In this document: positions 13,101 through 25,623 of the stretch, in pieces
How the letters are laid out: every line of letters begins with the position of its first letter
How positions within the stretch are numbered: the first letter of the stretch is position 1
DNA from: Rallus limicola
Lineage: Eukaryota; Chordata; Aves; Gruiformes; Rallidae
Direction: 5' to 3'
DNA: 64,000 nt
NCBI GenBank assembly: GCA_022605955.1
Contig: JAKCOZ010000032.1
Span: 1,798,001 to 1,862,000 of the forward strand
Notes under the pieces: generated by a model
What the model was told of the DNA's origin: nothing
The model's database searches: none
Seen by the model: the letters and a program-made list of their open reading frames with translations, nothing else
Program-made: the position numbers and the translations under genes

Positions 13101-16100
13101 TTCCTCTCCTTCCCCAGTTTGTTTGGATTCCTCTTTCTGTGACTGGAAGGGGAATAGCGCCTCTGGGTTTCTGCACCTCGCTTGCTGCTGTGCACAGCCA
13201 GGGCTTGTCCCCCTTAATGAGTGTTAATCCGTTTGTGTAGCAAGAGCTGCAAACCCCATCCCTGGGCTTGCAGGCAAGCAGCTCAGTGATCCTTTTGGAG
13301 TCACAGACATCCCTTCATCGATTAAATGGTTAATTCATGTGTTTGCTTTCTCAGAAGAAATGCTGATCCTGCTTTTTTTTCTTTCTTTTCTTCCCTCCTC
13401 CCCTCCTGCCCACCCCTCTCCCCACCACAAGGGTAGACACGGCTTTTCAGTTTCTAAACCAGCTGAAATGATCTGAGGGACGGGATTTGCGTGCAGTGAG
13501 CAGCATGTGGATGGGGCGCTGTGGAGACCTGCTGTAGTTACACGCTCGATAAAGCGTATGCCATCCATGGGCCCTCACGTTGGGGTGGATTGTGGAAACA
13601 TCCTCACAGTCAGTGCTGTTAGGAGCCATTAACTCCAGATTTTGCGGAGCGCATCGCGCAGGCTCTGGCAGACATCTCGCTTTGGGTCTTTCAGCTAAAG
13701 TGTTTTGACTAGTATGGAAAGTTTGCTGGAGGCTGTGTGCTTGTGATGCAGGCTGGGTCTGATCCCTCCCTCCCTGCTGTGGCAGGAGAAGAGGTACCAC
13801 ATGAACAATGTCCTTGAGGCATCTGATTTTTAGTGTTTTGAATTATTTCTGGCTCTGAATTGTGAACAAGCTGCAGACTGAGCTTTGCTCTCTGGGTTGG
13901 GTTGTTTTGCAGCAGTTTTAGGAGCTGTGGGTAGGTAGTGGATGATGGCGTTCCCCAGGTGAAGGAGTTTGTGAGTTGAAAACCTGTTTTCATTAAATAC
14001 TGGCTTGAAATGTAGCTTAATTTCCATGACAGTCACACTTATCCAGTACCTCGAGCTGAGATTCTCTTGTTTGGCTGGAATTACAGGTTACTTTTGGAAC
14101 CTGATTTAATGGATGGGTTCAAAGCCTAGCAGCTCAGCATGCGAATCTGTTAAGCAACCACCCAGCCTTTTGTGTTTGGAGTTCTGTGTAGTGGAAAAGA
14201 AAGGATGGCTGAGAGCTGTCCTGCCTGCAATACCTGGGATTGTAACTGGAGCTGTGTGTGGGGGCTGATGGATATCTCCGTAAAGGAACATGATGCAGGC
14301 ACATCTGCTATACCCTGAGTGTGGACCTGAAAAAATAAAATAACAGGTAATTGAGTGTCTGCAGGGGCGTGGGAGGCTTTCAGCTGGTTATTGAAGTATT
14401 TGACTTTTCCAGAATGGTCTGGTAGCAGGCTTACAAGTTCCTTTTCTTGCCTTGTTTGTGAACTTGGATGGTGGTAACTGAGCAAAGAAGATTAAAAACA
14501 TTAAGTACTTCGCAGACTTTGAACCTGCTGCAGTGACTTCAAGTGAGTCTGCTTGTGGTCTTGGAAGTTGGTTGCTTGCAGCAGGTTTGTACACCCTGTT
14601 GCTGTCATTGGCAGTGTGGAAACAAACGTGTTTTAAATGCTTGGGTTGTGCTCTTGAAATACCTGGCAGCTAAACATGTTAGGAACACTTAATGCGTATC
14701 AGTTCTTGGATACAATGCCAAATGTTGTCAGAAGCAGGATTTGAATCAGGGCTTGTTGGTGTCCCAAAATAATGGGAGGGATGGCACACCTGACATAGAT
14801 CCGGGACCCACCGAGGACAGTTGATGGTGTTAAGATCTGGAGTGTGATACAGAGATAAATCAACTCTTCAGCGTTGGGGGAGGAATCTCTTGGCTTTCTG
14901 GAGCCTAAATTCTGAAATTGTGAGTTTGCCACAGCATCAGTGTAATGCTCAGTGGCGGTGGCAGCCCTGAAACACCAAGCTACAGTCCTGAAATTACCTA
15001 TAAAAGGCAAGAAAATGAGGCCCCTGGGAGCCCGGAACAGAGCTGGTCTGAGGTGCCATCCCTTTCTGGCATGCTTGCTTTCGAAGAAGGAGGTGCTGGA
15101 TGGCTGCACTGGGGAGGGGGAGGGGGTTTGTCTCTCTAGCCACACCGGGTTTCACTGAAGAAGCCAAACACAGACAGCAACAGTTCTCTGCTGAGATTTG
15201 GCATCCCTGCAGTCAGCAGCGAAGAGAGTCAGGAAGGTGGCTGAAGGCTGGTAAGCGAGCTGAGAGCTGCTGTTCTTGCTTGTAGCATTGACCACAAAAG
15301 GAAGATGCCAGAGTGGCTCATCTGAATTTTCAGCGGGTCTGGCTCTATTAAGGCAAGTTTCCCATCGTGCAGGTTGTACACTTGTAACTCATTGGCAATC
15401 AAAATTGCCTTTTGTTGAGTTTTCTTGTTATCAAGTCTTTCCTGGCTTTACAGTTGTTCTAGACTAACCGTGCAACAAGAGTCTTTCTCTCCTTCCTACA
15501 GATGTATATATATATATTCCTGAGCTAAATATTTTATTTATGGTACAGTGCTGAACAGGTGTTGCTGGAAAGAGGATGGATGCGTGCTCAAAAATTGGGT
15601 TAGGGCTATATATACTGGAAGTAAACTTGCGTGTTTGTGGTGTTCTGTGTTTCAGACCAGCATGTGTTATGTGAAGCTGTGAATTAATAGAGGAGAACCC
15701 CAGGATTGTTTTGTTTTGCAAGGCTGCCTTTTGGGTGGGTTTATGAACAGCGGCGGCTGAAAAGCAGAGAGCCTTCTTTCATGAATGTTTATATTGCGGC
15801 TCCTGAGGCTTGGAGCCTTTTTGATCTGGGCCTGATATGCTGGAGCCCAAAAGGAGAGGATTTTAAATAAAATATTTCTCTCTCTGGTGAAATATGGAAT
15901 CGTTATTCTAGGCTGGGGGTCTGAGTGTGGAAACTTGGTTTTCTTTTGCTTTAGTTGTAAGTCTGGGAAAAGGCAGTTGGGAGGAAGCAGCTGTCGTGGT
16001 CTGGATGCTGTCTAACCCACGTTCAGCAACAACCCAAGTATTACAAAACAAAATAATTGCCGTTATTTGATTGAAGCCCTCGGTGAGGTTCTGTTTTCCC

Positions 16101-19100
16101 TGTAGTTTCTGCCAACTTGCTTTTTCCCAGTCTGCATGGCTGGCTTGGCTAAATCCGCTGGAGTAAGCATTTCAGAGCGGGGTTTCCATCAGTCACAAGA
16201 CTGTCTTCAGTTTCCTTGGGCAAAACTTCCTTTTCTGTTTCAATAATTTTATTTTCTTTTTATTTTAATTTTTGCTCCTACTCATATTCCCAGAGGCTCA
16301 CACCAAATCTGACTAACAATACCTGCCTTTTAGGTTACAAAAACCCCAAAGCCAACCGAACAAAACCAACCCAAAATACGTTTATGTGGTTAACCAAGTT
16401 AAAATACAGAGCAGCATGCAAGCATTTCGTCTGCCTGGATTTCTTGTTTCCATCCTTCTCCTCTACCCTCTCCTCCCCTTATTTCTGTGCCTTGCAGAGG
16501 AAAAAAGAAATATCTTTTTTTTTTTTTTTTTTTCCTTTTTCAGTGTTATATCTGTGTTCCTTCAGAGGTCTTCTCTTGTGTGCAGGTAAATATTGGGAGG
16601 TTAGGATAATTTCAGAAGGAAGGCAAGTATCGTCTCATGCTCCTTAGTACCGGAGTTAGCTCAGAGGTTGCACGAGGACGCGGGGCTCTATTTCCAGCTC
16701 TGCCCTATCTCTGCCTGACCCAGATCCCGAGGCGTAACACAGACGCGTGTTTAGCTGCGCTGGAGATGATGGCCAGAGCTTGCTGCTGCCTGAGCCCGGA
16801 AACATTTGGGGTCCCTTCGGTCCAGCAACCAGATGTGCCAGGTTTGGGCGCAGCGTGTGTCGTGGTGTCTGGGGGGAATTTGCTTCTATATAAGCAAAGA
16901 ATCAAGGGATGCAGTGGGTGGGTTAAGTCCTGCTGCAGATTCTGTGCTGAAGAATTAAAGATCCTGATGTGGAAGCAGATTGCCCGTGCGTATGGATTTG
17001 TGGCGGTCTGGTGATGTTTTCGTACAGGTGGGGGGCTGAAGGTAGCACAGCCCAGCTTTCTCTTGAGGACAATATTTTTAGGAGTTGAATATGGTTGTGG
17101 GTTGTGATGTTCTTCCCGGGGTGCAGATTACCTTTGTGGTTTACTTGCCTTTCTTGCCCAGAAGGAAAAGCATTTGGGGCGGGGGGCTGGTAGGTGCATT
17201 TCTTATTGCAGCCATTCAAAAACAAGCTGAAGTTCATCGTGCTCTTGGTGTGGTGGTTGTGTTACTTCAGGATCTAGGCGTTAGGATCATGGCATGTGGT
17301 ACAAGATGTGTGTCTGGGTTATCCCTGCTGTGGGCAGAAAGCTGGTGGCTGTTCGTGGGTGCCAACTGTGGTTCTGTTCCTGGCACCTCGCTCTCTGTCC
17401 CAGGCTTGAGGAGACTTCTGCCGGAAAGGGTGGTGTGTAACTAAAACCAAAGTCAGGACCTGCCCTTCCGACCCCATCCCTTCCACCCTTGGATTGCTCA
17501 AAGTGGCATTTCTGTAGTGTCAAAACAAAAGCCCTGCTTAGCAGCTGCTCCCTGGTTAGATTGCTGGTTTGGGGGAGCCTTTTCGGGAGCCTTTGCTGGT
17601 TTCCATAACTACTTCGCAGCCCAAGGATGAAAAAGGGGGAGGAAGAAAATTTAGCAAAGAGGTGTAGGGCTGTGGTAAAGCAAAGGGATGAAGCTTCATC
17701 AGGTTTGGAGGGAAAAGGTGTCTCACCTAGCCCCCAAGGTCTGCTTGCATAGACCTCCACAGTGCTCACCCGCAGCAGAGATGATGCATATTTGTAGCAG
17801 AGATGCTCCCCGGCAGCATTTCCCACTCTGGTATGAGCTGTTCGGTTATTCAGATTTGATGCAAGTACTTTCATTTTGCAATCCTTGCCCCTCAACTCTT
17901 TGGCTTGGGTTCAGAGCTGTTGGGCTGAGATCCTTGCCTGTAAGTGCTGTTCATTTCTTACTTTTTTGGCTAAATTAGGATAGGAAATGCATGGTGGGCT
18001 GCTTTTTTTCTTCTACCTATAGAGTAATTTAGAAAAAAAATGGGCTGCTTGGGGATTTATGTAGTGTGCAGGCAGTTTGTGTCTCTGAAGCTGCGTAAGT
18101 AGCTATTTAGGGTACGTGGGCGTTGCTTCACGTATTGATCCCAGCCTCTTTTCATAGTAGTAGCTCTGCTCACTCTGACTTTTGTGTCTGCAGGACAGCG
18201 TTTTCTGTCTGGGAATGACTGACCTTGAAACCTATCTCAGAGCTCTCTGAAACTCCCTTGCCTCAATTTTACACAAGATGCTTTGTGTATACTCGGATTT
18301 GCTACACAAACCCAGCTTTATTGTAACGTTTTGCACCAGCAGCTCCTTGCTACTGGCGCAGCCCCTTGTGTGAGGGGTGATCTCTGGTTCACAGGGTGAG
18401 GCATTCCTTCTCCCCCAGAGGGAGGGATGCATTTCCATATGTCATCGAGATCTCCTTAGTGATACCCAGCACATAATCTAAAGCGGCCATCGCCCTTTGG
18501 TTGCAAATTGACGTGCAGAGGTGCTTTGTGAGTACAGGACGTCCAGTTACTGAGGTGTCAGAGCATGGTTAGTGATAATAAAGTGCCTGTGGAGGAGAGG
18601 TGACTGGAGCGATGACTCAGACCCTGCTGTTTTCGTTTGTGCAGGACGAGAGGTCCCAGCTTTCACCCAAAGTATTTGCTCTCCCTGTAACTCACAGGGG
18701 CTTCAGGGAACTCACTTGTGAGTTGGTTTCTAAAACATTCAACCTTCAATCCTTACAGCAGTTGGTTTATTTTATTATTTTTCCCCTGCTTACATGTGTG
18801 CATGTGTAATGAGCATGCACCTCAGCATTTGTTTTGGGAGGGAGAAAATGTCACCGTTTTATCGTCAGACTTTACTTATCCCCAGACCTTGCTTGCCTTA
18901 ACGCTGTTTTGTCCTGCTGCTTTTATCATCTCCACTTTTCTGGGGTGTTTGGGAAGGAGTCTTGGCTCCTGGTGGAGGAGCCTGTTGCGGTAGCTTTGAA
19001 CTGGCTGGATATTTCACTGATTTCTATAGCGACTGTTGCCTTGGCAGCAAAAGTCCTCTCATAGAGAGTAAGAGCACTGTACAAACATGAGGCAGGCAGG

Positions 19101-20844
19101 ATTCGGTTTGGGAAGGTTTAGGTTTCCTTTGGTTGATTTTTGAAGTGCTTTAGGAGAAGGTTAGAGGTAGAGTCTGATTTTGAGGGTCTTTATTTCCCAT
19201 TTTGGGAGGAAGATGGGTTTGTCTCATCTGTGTTAATTGCGAGATGTAATGCTTTCTGCTTGCAGGTTTAGAGGTAACAGGGACGGCATGTTAACCTCTG
19301 GGGTTGGGAGGGAGGTTACTGCTCCATGTACCCTGTATCCATTCCAGACCAAGTCCCCTGCTGTCTGCCAGGGGAATGTCCATTGCTTACTCAGCAGTGA
19401 GCGAGTGGACTTTGAAATGAGATCTGGGATGATGATGTCCAACCTGAGTGCTTAGTTCTCCTCCAGGTAGGGCCAGAGACAGAAAACTGCAGTTCTCTGC
19501 ACTGTGGCCACAAGTCAAATGCATAGTTGTAGCCAGCCGATGATCTTACCGCAGTTACCTTGCCCTTTACCCAGATGGGTTCAGTCCTGGTACTCAGCCA
19601 CATCCCCACAAGGCAAAGGAGAGCAGAGCTGTGGTCATGGTATTGCAACCGTGATACGGGCAGGTTAGAAGTGGTGGTGGTGGTGGTAAATACTCCCACT
19701 GTCAGGAAAGTGGAAAATGCTCTGAAAGTTTGGAGTTAGCACTTCAGCATTTGCTGGGAAGCAGGGAAAAAAGGTCGTGTAAACACAAGGGGGTGGGGAC
19801 AAGAGCCCTCACTGTAGTTATTTTATCCTGCTCAGTCTTGTGGTTGTGGGTATTTTGAGATACAGGTTCTACACAGCATCATTATCACAGTACAATCGGT
19901 ATTATAATGATAATCGCACTGTTATTTATAATTTCTTATCAGATACAGGCTCCTTAAGGAAGCAGATCTCCTGTGGATGAAGGGAGCCTTTGCCTTTGAG
20001 TTTCTTTGACTTAGGGTAACAGTCCATATCAGATCTGAGGAGGTTTGGGTGTGCTCCCAGCCCCCTGTCCATCCCTGTGCCTTGCTGGGATGGTAGGACT
20101 AGGCTAAGTCTGGAGATGTGGCCCGGCAGCAGCTGATCCCATCCCAACTTCTGTCTCTAGCTACCATGGACAGAAGACCTGTGGAAGCAAGGGGATGGCA
20201 AGGGCTGTTAGTCTTGAAGATCATTTCCAAGAACCTCACCCGATGAGGCTTTTGTGAAGGCACGGTAGAAAGCGAGGTATTTTTAATGCGACAAGCTGGA
20301 AGGTGTTAGTAAAGAAGCTTTTCTGCCTGTCCCTCCCCCGTTAGACAGGCTGGGAGTTGGAGCTTTGAATGATGGTGTTTGCTAGTAATTGTAGTTAGCT
20401 TTCCTCATTTTAACTCTGAGGAAAACAACTCCATGGCCTGCGTCCTTGGCAGAGTATTATCTTTCCTCTAAGCCTTCCTCCCATGAGTATCAGTTACTCT
20501 GCTTTTACAAAAGGAGCTCAAATAGTGATTTACTTGCTGGTGGTGTGATAGCAATGGGCTGGGTTCGCTCTCTCCAGCGCTGCACTCACGCTCCCAGAAA
20601 CATCAGCCACCCATTGGTGAACCCCATGCCATTGTCTGTCTGTCCACAGAGGTCGAGATGGGGTAAAAGTGCATGCCTCTGTATGTGAGGTGGGATTTCT
20701 CATCTTTAAAAACGGTGAAGACTCGTAGGAGATATGTTTGCCATGAAGACAAAAAAATGGGAGTTGAGCAACCTTTATTCTTCTGTATGATACCATTAGT
20801 AGCAGTACTGATGGTGAGTTTACAGCACAAGTGCGTCATGACTA
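4146..20844. other. Putative long 5' intron of SGMS1, no coding exon seen
   Basis: About 16.7 kb with no recognisable protein exon, RNA gene or long mobile element. There are poly-T runs near 4420, 6988, 7646 and 16518. Several long open frames here (for example on the minus strand at 6222-6800 and 17287-17895) resemble no protein I know and look like chance. Additional SGMS1 noncoding exons could be hidden here. Confidence 0.5.
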
Positions 20845-21109
20845 GAAGTGTGGCCAGCAGATTGAGAGAGGGGATTCTGCTCCTCTGGTCTCTCTGGTGT
20901 AGCTGGAGTACCATGTCCAGCCCTGGAGCCCTCAGTACAAAAAGGATGTGGACTTCTTGGAGCGAATCCAGAGGAGGCCACAAGGATGATCCATGGGCTG
21001 GAGAACCTCTCCTATGAAGACAGGCTGGGAGAGTTGGGCTGGTTCAGCCTGGAGAAGAGAAGGCTGTGGGGAGACACTGACACAGGTTGCCCAGAGAGGT
21101 GGAGAGGGG
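20845..21109 (+). mobile_element. CR1 LINE copy A, 5' part (interrupted)
   Basis: Sense-strand CR1 tail sequence beginning near 'tggccagcagattgagag'. It closely parallels the CR1 copy at 28004-28531. Relative to that copy it lacks an internal segment of about 170 bp between two 'gagac' words. It is interrupted after 'ggttgcccagagaggtggag' by a younger CR1 and resumes at 21776. Confidence 0.85.
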
Positions 21110-21775
21110 GGTACTGATTGATGCACGGCTGAACATGAGCTGACAGTGTGCGCAGGTGGCCAAGAAGGCCAACGGCGTCCTGGCTTGCATCAAAAACAGT
21201 GTTACTAGTAGGAACAGGGAGGTAATTGTCCCCCTGTACTCAGCACTTGTGAGGCCGCATCTCGAGTACTGTGTTCAGTTTTGGGCCCCTCACTACAGGA
21301 AAGACATTGAGGCCCTGGAACGCGTTCAGAGGAGGGCTACTAAGCTGGTGAGGGGTCTGGAACACAGGCCTTACGAGGAGCGGCTGAGGGAGCTGGGATT
21401 GTTCAGCCTGGAGAAGAGGAGGCTCAGGGGAGACCTTATAGCTCTCTATAACTTCCTGAAGGGAGGTTGTGGTGAGCTGGGGGTCGGCCTCTTCTCCCGT
21501 GTCGACAGTGATAGAACTAGAGGGAATGGTGTCAAGCTGCGCCAGGGGAGATTCAGGCTGGACATTAGGAAGCACTACTTCTCAGAAAGGGTAGTCAGGC
21601 ACTGGAATGCACTGCCCAGGGAGGTGGTGGAGTCACCAACTCTGGGGGTGTTCAAGGAGAGACTGGATGTTGTATTGAGGGACATGGTTTAGTGGGAGCT
21701 GGTAGCAATAGGTGAATGGTTGGACTGGATGATCTTTTAGGTCTTTTCCAACCTTGATAATTCTGTGATTCTGTG
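21110..21775 (+). mobile_element. CR1 LINE copy B, inserted into copy A
   Basis: A 5'-truncated but well preserved CR1. A reading frame from 21156 to 21692 stays open for 178 residues and encodes the C-terminal end of the CR1 ORF2 reverse transcriptase. Recognisable stretches are [29 protein letters not shown] and [15 protein letters not shown]. The frame is followed by a short 3'UTR and two copies of the ATTCTGTG octamer that mark the CR1 3' end. It cannot move on its own because it lacks the endonuclease and most of the polymerase. The intact frame suggests a fairly young insertion. Confidence 0.93.
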
Positions 21776-21916
21776 ACATCCAAAGTCAGCCTTGATTGGG
21801 CTCTGAGGAACCTGATCTAATTCAAGGTGTCCCTGCTCACTGCAGGGATGGGATTAGATGGCCTTTTAGGGTCCCTTCCCACCACACGTGGTCTTTAAAT
21901 CTCTGATTCTGTGATT
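21776..21916 (+). mobile_element. CR1 LINE copy A, 3' part
   Basis: Continues copy A from 'acatccaaagtcag' through 'caaggtgtccctgctcactg' to a decayed 'attctgtgatt' end. Together with 20845-21109 it forms one older element split by copy B. Confidence 0.85.
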
Positions 21917-24780
21917 TGCAGCTCCTCAGTACGCTGCCAGGCCAGCCACCATGGGGCTACACCAGCATATATGTGCTAGGATCAAGCTAATATTTGCAGC
22001 TGGCAACAATTTTTTGTGGTCTCTTAGGCTCCATGCAGAGTTTATTTTAAAACCTACCAGCTTAGCCACGTCTGGAGGAGATGTATGTGCACGGTGAGTA
22101 AGGAGATGTATTTTGGAGGTCAGCTTACAGGCTCCTGAAGAGTGATGAATGCAGCCCTTTGCACTGTGTCTTTGGGATCCCGAGTCCTTAAGTATGCAAG
22201 AAGCTTGTCAGGGCTGAACAGAAAGGCTGGTGTATCGGGAGGGTAATGGTTACAGGTCTGCTTTCCTCCTTTCTGAGTGGTTTAGGGAAGCACGGTTGCA
22301 TTTCGATTCGAAAAGGTTTAATATTGCCCCACCTCGTGGTGTATAGTGAGTGCTCCCGACAGCCCGAAGCCCTGCGGGACTTGTAAGGCAAAAGTCCTGC
22401 TGCAGAGGAAGAGCCCGGGTGCCCTAACAGGATTAAGGAAGAAGTAACTCGGGCTCTATCAAGGTTGTAAGGCGCTGCCCTTGGAACCTGCAAGCCCAGG
22501 GAGCAGTCTGTTGGTATTTGCTGTGAGTTCAGTGCTGTGCAGGTCCTGGTGCTGCATCTCAACGGATTTCAACTAGAGTTTCAACCCTCAGACGAGGATG
22601 GAAGTGTGTGTTGCGTTTTCTTTCACGTAGACACTGATTCCATGAGCTGCAAATTAGCGGTGTGTTACTCAAGGCTGAAATCGTGTGGGTGTCAAGACGG
22701 TGATAGTGCTTCTGTCCCCTCGGTGTGCAGGGACTGAGTGGTGAGTGAGGTGGCTCAAGGCTGATGGCACCCATAACACACATTGATGCCGTGGTGCTGG
22801 GGAGCAGAAGGCAAAACATCATCCCACCACTGCCAGTTGCACCAGCTTTCCCCACTGCAGAGTAAGGACACGGGGCTCGCACTGAGCTTTGTGCTGCGCC
22901 CGGTGCTGGACCCGAGATTTGCTCTGTGAGACCAGTGGAGACCAGTGTGGTGCAGGGCTGGGCTGCTCTGTTGGTCAGAGTCTTGTAGGAGTTTCTAAGT
23001 GGGTTAACATGCATAATTCCAGTCATCCTTTTCTTTAATATATTTTTTTTTCTTGTTTGAGCTGTGTGACTAAACACCCATTTGCTAAGCGCAGCTTGAA
23101 TAATGAAGTGATCCATTGCTGAAAGCCTTTCTTAGGACAAATAATCCCCCTGAAAGAAAGAAAGAGAGAACAGAACTGTATCCTCTCTTCCGCTGTTTTA
23201 AAACACTGCAGATACTCATTAGGGGGAGCATTCATCTTCATCCCTGTTTGCTTCGTGGATTTAAACGCATGCATGTGTGTGGTGTACCCAGCAGGTGAGG
23301 GGTGATGTACGCAAACCGCTGCTGGTCCTTTGTCCAAAGCTTTGTCTCTTACTAACCACCAGACCTAGATCGTCGTGCTGAGAAACAGATTAAAAGCTGT
23401 GCCTTTGTGTTTCTTGCTCAGTTCAGAGGTAGCCTGCCCAAAAATCAGTGGTGTGATGTCATTTTGCATGGTGATACAGTTCTGTGCCTGGCTTGCACCG
23501 CTTCTACTCAGATTGTGCCACTGGTGCAGGTTATTTTGCTTTTCTTCAGTGGCAGCTTCGCTCCCTACAAATGTCTGGTAGCTAAACACATTCTTTACCC
23601 TGGTAAAGACATGGTAGGACTTCGGAAAACACGCAGCATCCCTCCCCTGCACTGCTACCTTCCTTAGGGCACTTTGTCTTTATGGTGCTGCTGGTGAGAC
23701 AGACATGGATGTGGGATGGCAGGCTGTGGACAGGGCTTCTGTTTTTCCTCCCTTTGCTCTGGGAAGGACAGGGTTTTTTTTTTTTCCTCCAGAGACGTGG
23801 GTATTTCCTGGTGGCATTTTCTGCCACGTGGCCCTTGTGCTGGGGGTTCTGCTGATCACATCTCAGAAATGCAGGAGGAGGTTCTAGCAAGTAGCACCTG
23901 CTTTCCTGTAACTTTCCTGTTGGAAGGGATCAGGTTTTCTAATCTTTCAGAGCTGGTTTTGGAATGAATTTGAAGTTTGTTACCTTGTTCCATCTTTCTT
24001 TCTTTTTTTTTTTTTTTTAAAGTTTTGTTTTCATTTTTCTACCGGTTCTGTTTATAGCTGACAGGAATATTTCTTTGCATTGTAGCAGCATACCCTGGGA
24101 ACTGTACAATTTACCTCCAAGAGCTGCTAAACATCCACTGGAGTCCTGCAGACCTAAATGCTTCAGCTCATTTTCAGGCTAAACCTGTTTGGGCATTGAT
24201 TTTTCTTGCTGATAAAATCCCAGAGCTATAACCTTGGTTGTCTACTGTTTTTTTTCCCTTTCTTTCTGTGTTGCTGCCCCATTGAAAGCCAGTTTTGTGT
24301 GTGAGATATCTTTGCTTGGCAGGACAAACCCTGTGCTTCCCATTCGATAGCTGGGTGCAACACATTGCATCAAGGTCCCAGGCTGTAAGGAGAGGTTTGT
24401 GACCTGAGTGACGCCAAACATTTGCTCTGTGCATCCTCAGATCCATTAGTGTTATGATTTTAGGAGAAGTTTGGCAACTGTTTACAGACGGGAGCTGCAT
24501 AGTAGTAGAGAATGTAACAAATATAAAGTGGGAAGTGGGCCTTCCCACAGCTGGCAGGTGGTGTTTGCAGTGATACAATGCTGATAAAGCTCTTGAGGAA
24601 TTGGTGACCAGCTTGGAAAGGACGCTGTCGTGTGTGCAAGGCTAGAGCTCAATCTGTTTTTTCCTTCCCAGCGCCTAGTGATGCTTTTGCAGTAATTTCA
24701 GCTTTAAACATGGAACTGTAAGCTGCTGGTAAATGCTGTCCTAATGGGTTTTTTTTGTTTGTTTGTTTTTCTCTTCCCAG
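21917..24780. other. Intronic stretch upstream of the SGMS1 start-codon exon
   Basis: No coding exon or repeat family is recognised apart from poly-T runs near 23777 and 24003. The last 30 bases form the polypyrimidine tract and AG acceptor of the next exon. Confidence 0.5.
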
Positions 24781-25000
24781 GAAGAAGAATGCCAACACGA
24801 ATATGAAGTGAACCACTTCCCATGCTTGCCACAGCGCCTGGATGCTCATATCGGGTGGTTAGAGACAGGGACTTGCCTCTCGCCAAACTGCTTCCTTGGA
24901 CAAGATGAAGCCAAGGAGGAGCTTTCCAACATGCTGGAGTCGCAGTGACTGCTGCCCGATTTAAAATCCATGTCAGACTGTGCCCTGGCTGCCTGGCGAG
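24781..25000 (+). other. SGMS1: SGMS1 5'UTR in the start-codon exon, with seven upstream ATGs
   Basis: The exon begins after a strong acceptor (gtttttctcttcccAG, AG at 24779-24780). The 220 nt before the start codon hold ATGs at 24789, 24803, 24822, 24842, 24905, 24931 and 24970. The frames close at 24806, 24811, 24908, 24862, 24964, 24948 and 25077, so the last one overlaps the SGMS1 start. None is in frame with SGMS1. An in-frame TAA at 24962-24964 precedes the SGMS1 ATG with no in-frame ATG between, so no N-terminal extension is possible. Confidence 0.85.
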
Positions 25001-25623
25001 ATGAAAGAAGTGGTGTTGTGGTCACCCGAGGAGGTGACGAATTGGCTAACGGAAAATGCTGTGCCGGAGTATTGTGAGCCGCTGAAGAGCTTCACCGGGC
25101 AGGATTTGATAAACCTCACGGAGGAGGATTTTAAGAAGACACCCCTCTCCCGGGTGTCTTCCGACAGCGGACAGCGACTATTGCACATGATTGAAACTTT
25201 AAAAATGGCTCACCACATCGAGGCTCACAAAAACGGGCACATCAACGGGCACATCCGCATCAGCGTGAGCAACACCCCGCGCGAGAACGGCTTCAGCAGT
25301 AAAACGAAGCTGAACGGGATGCCAAATGGGTACAAGAAGGAGATGATCAAGATCCCCATGCCTGAGCCGGAGCGCTCGCAGTATCCTATGGAATGGGGCA
25401 AGACTTTCCTGGCTTTTATTTATGCACTTTTTTGTTTCGTCTTTACCACAGTGACTATTTCAGTCGTTCATGAACGAGTGCCTCCCAAGGAGGTGCAGCC
25501 TCCCCTACCGGATGCATTTTTTGATCGCTTTGATCGGGTGCAATGGGCTTTTTCTATTTGTGAAATCAACGGCATGATCCTCGTAGGACTGTGGTTTGTT
25601 CAGTGGCTGCTCTTAAAGTACAA
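25001..25623 (+). CDS. SGMS1: SGMS1 coding exon 1
   Basis: Encodes residues 1-207 plus two bases of codon 208: the SAM domain, a linker of NGH repeats, membrane segments 1 and 2 and the PPKEVQPPLPD motif between them. The donor is caa|GTAAGT, phase 2. Read without splicing, the frame stops immediately at the donor TAA. Confidence 0.98.

Noticed and set aside
17287..17895. Minus-strand open frame of 202 codons
   Set aside because: It resembles no known protein, has no repeat or splice support, and its composition is like other chance frames in this GC-moderate sequence.
22559..23116. Minus-strand open frame of 185 codons
   Set aside because: No similarity to any family I know. It lies in an SGMS1 intron.
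24763..24948. Open frame crossing the acceptor into the SGMS1 start-codon exon
   Set aside because: It crosses the splice acceptor, is out of frame with SGMS1 and ends before its start. It is treated as 5'UTR, with only the ATG at 24931 as a possible short uORF.
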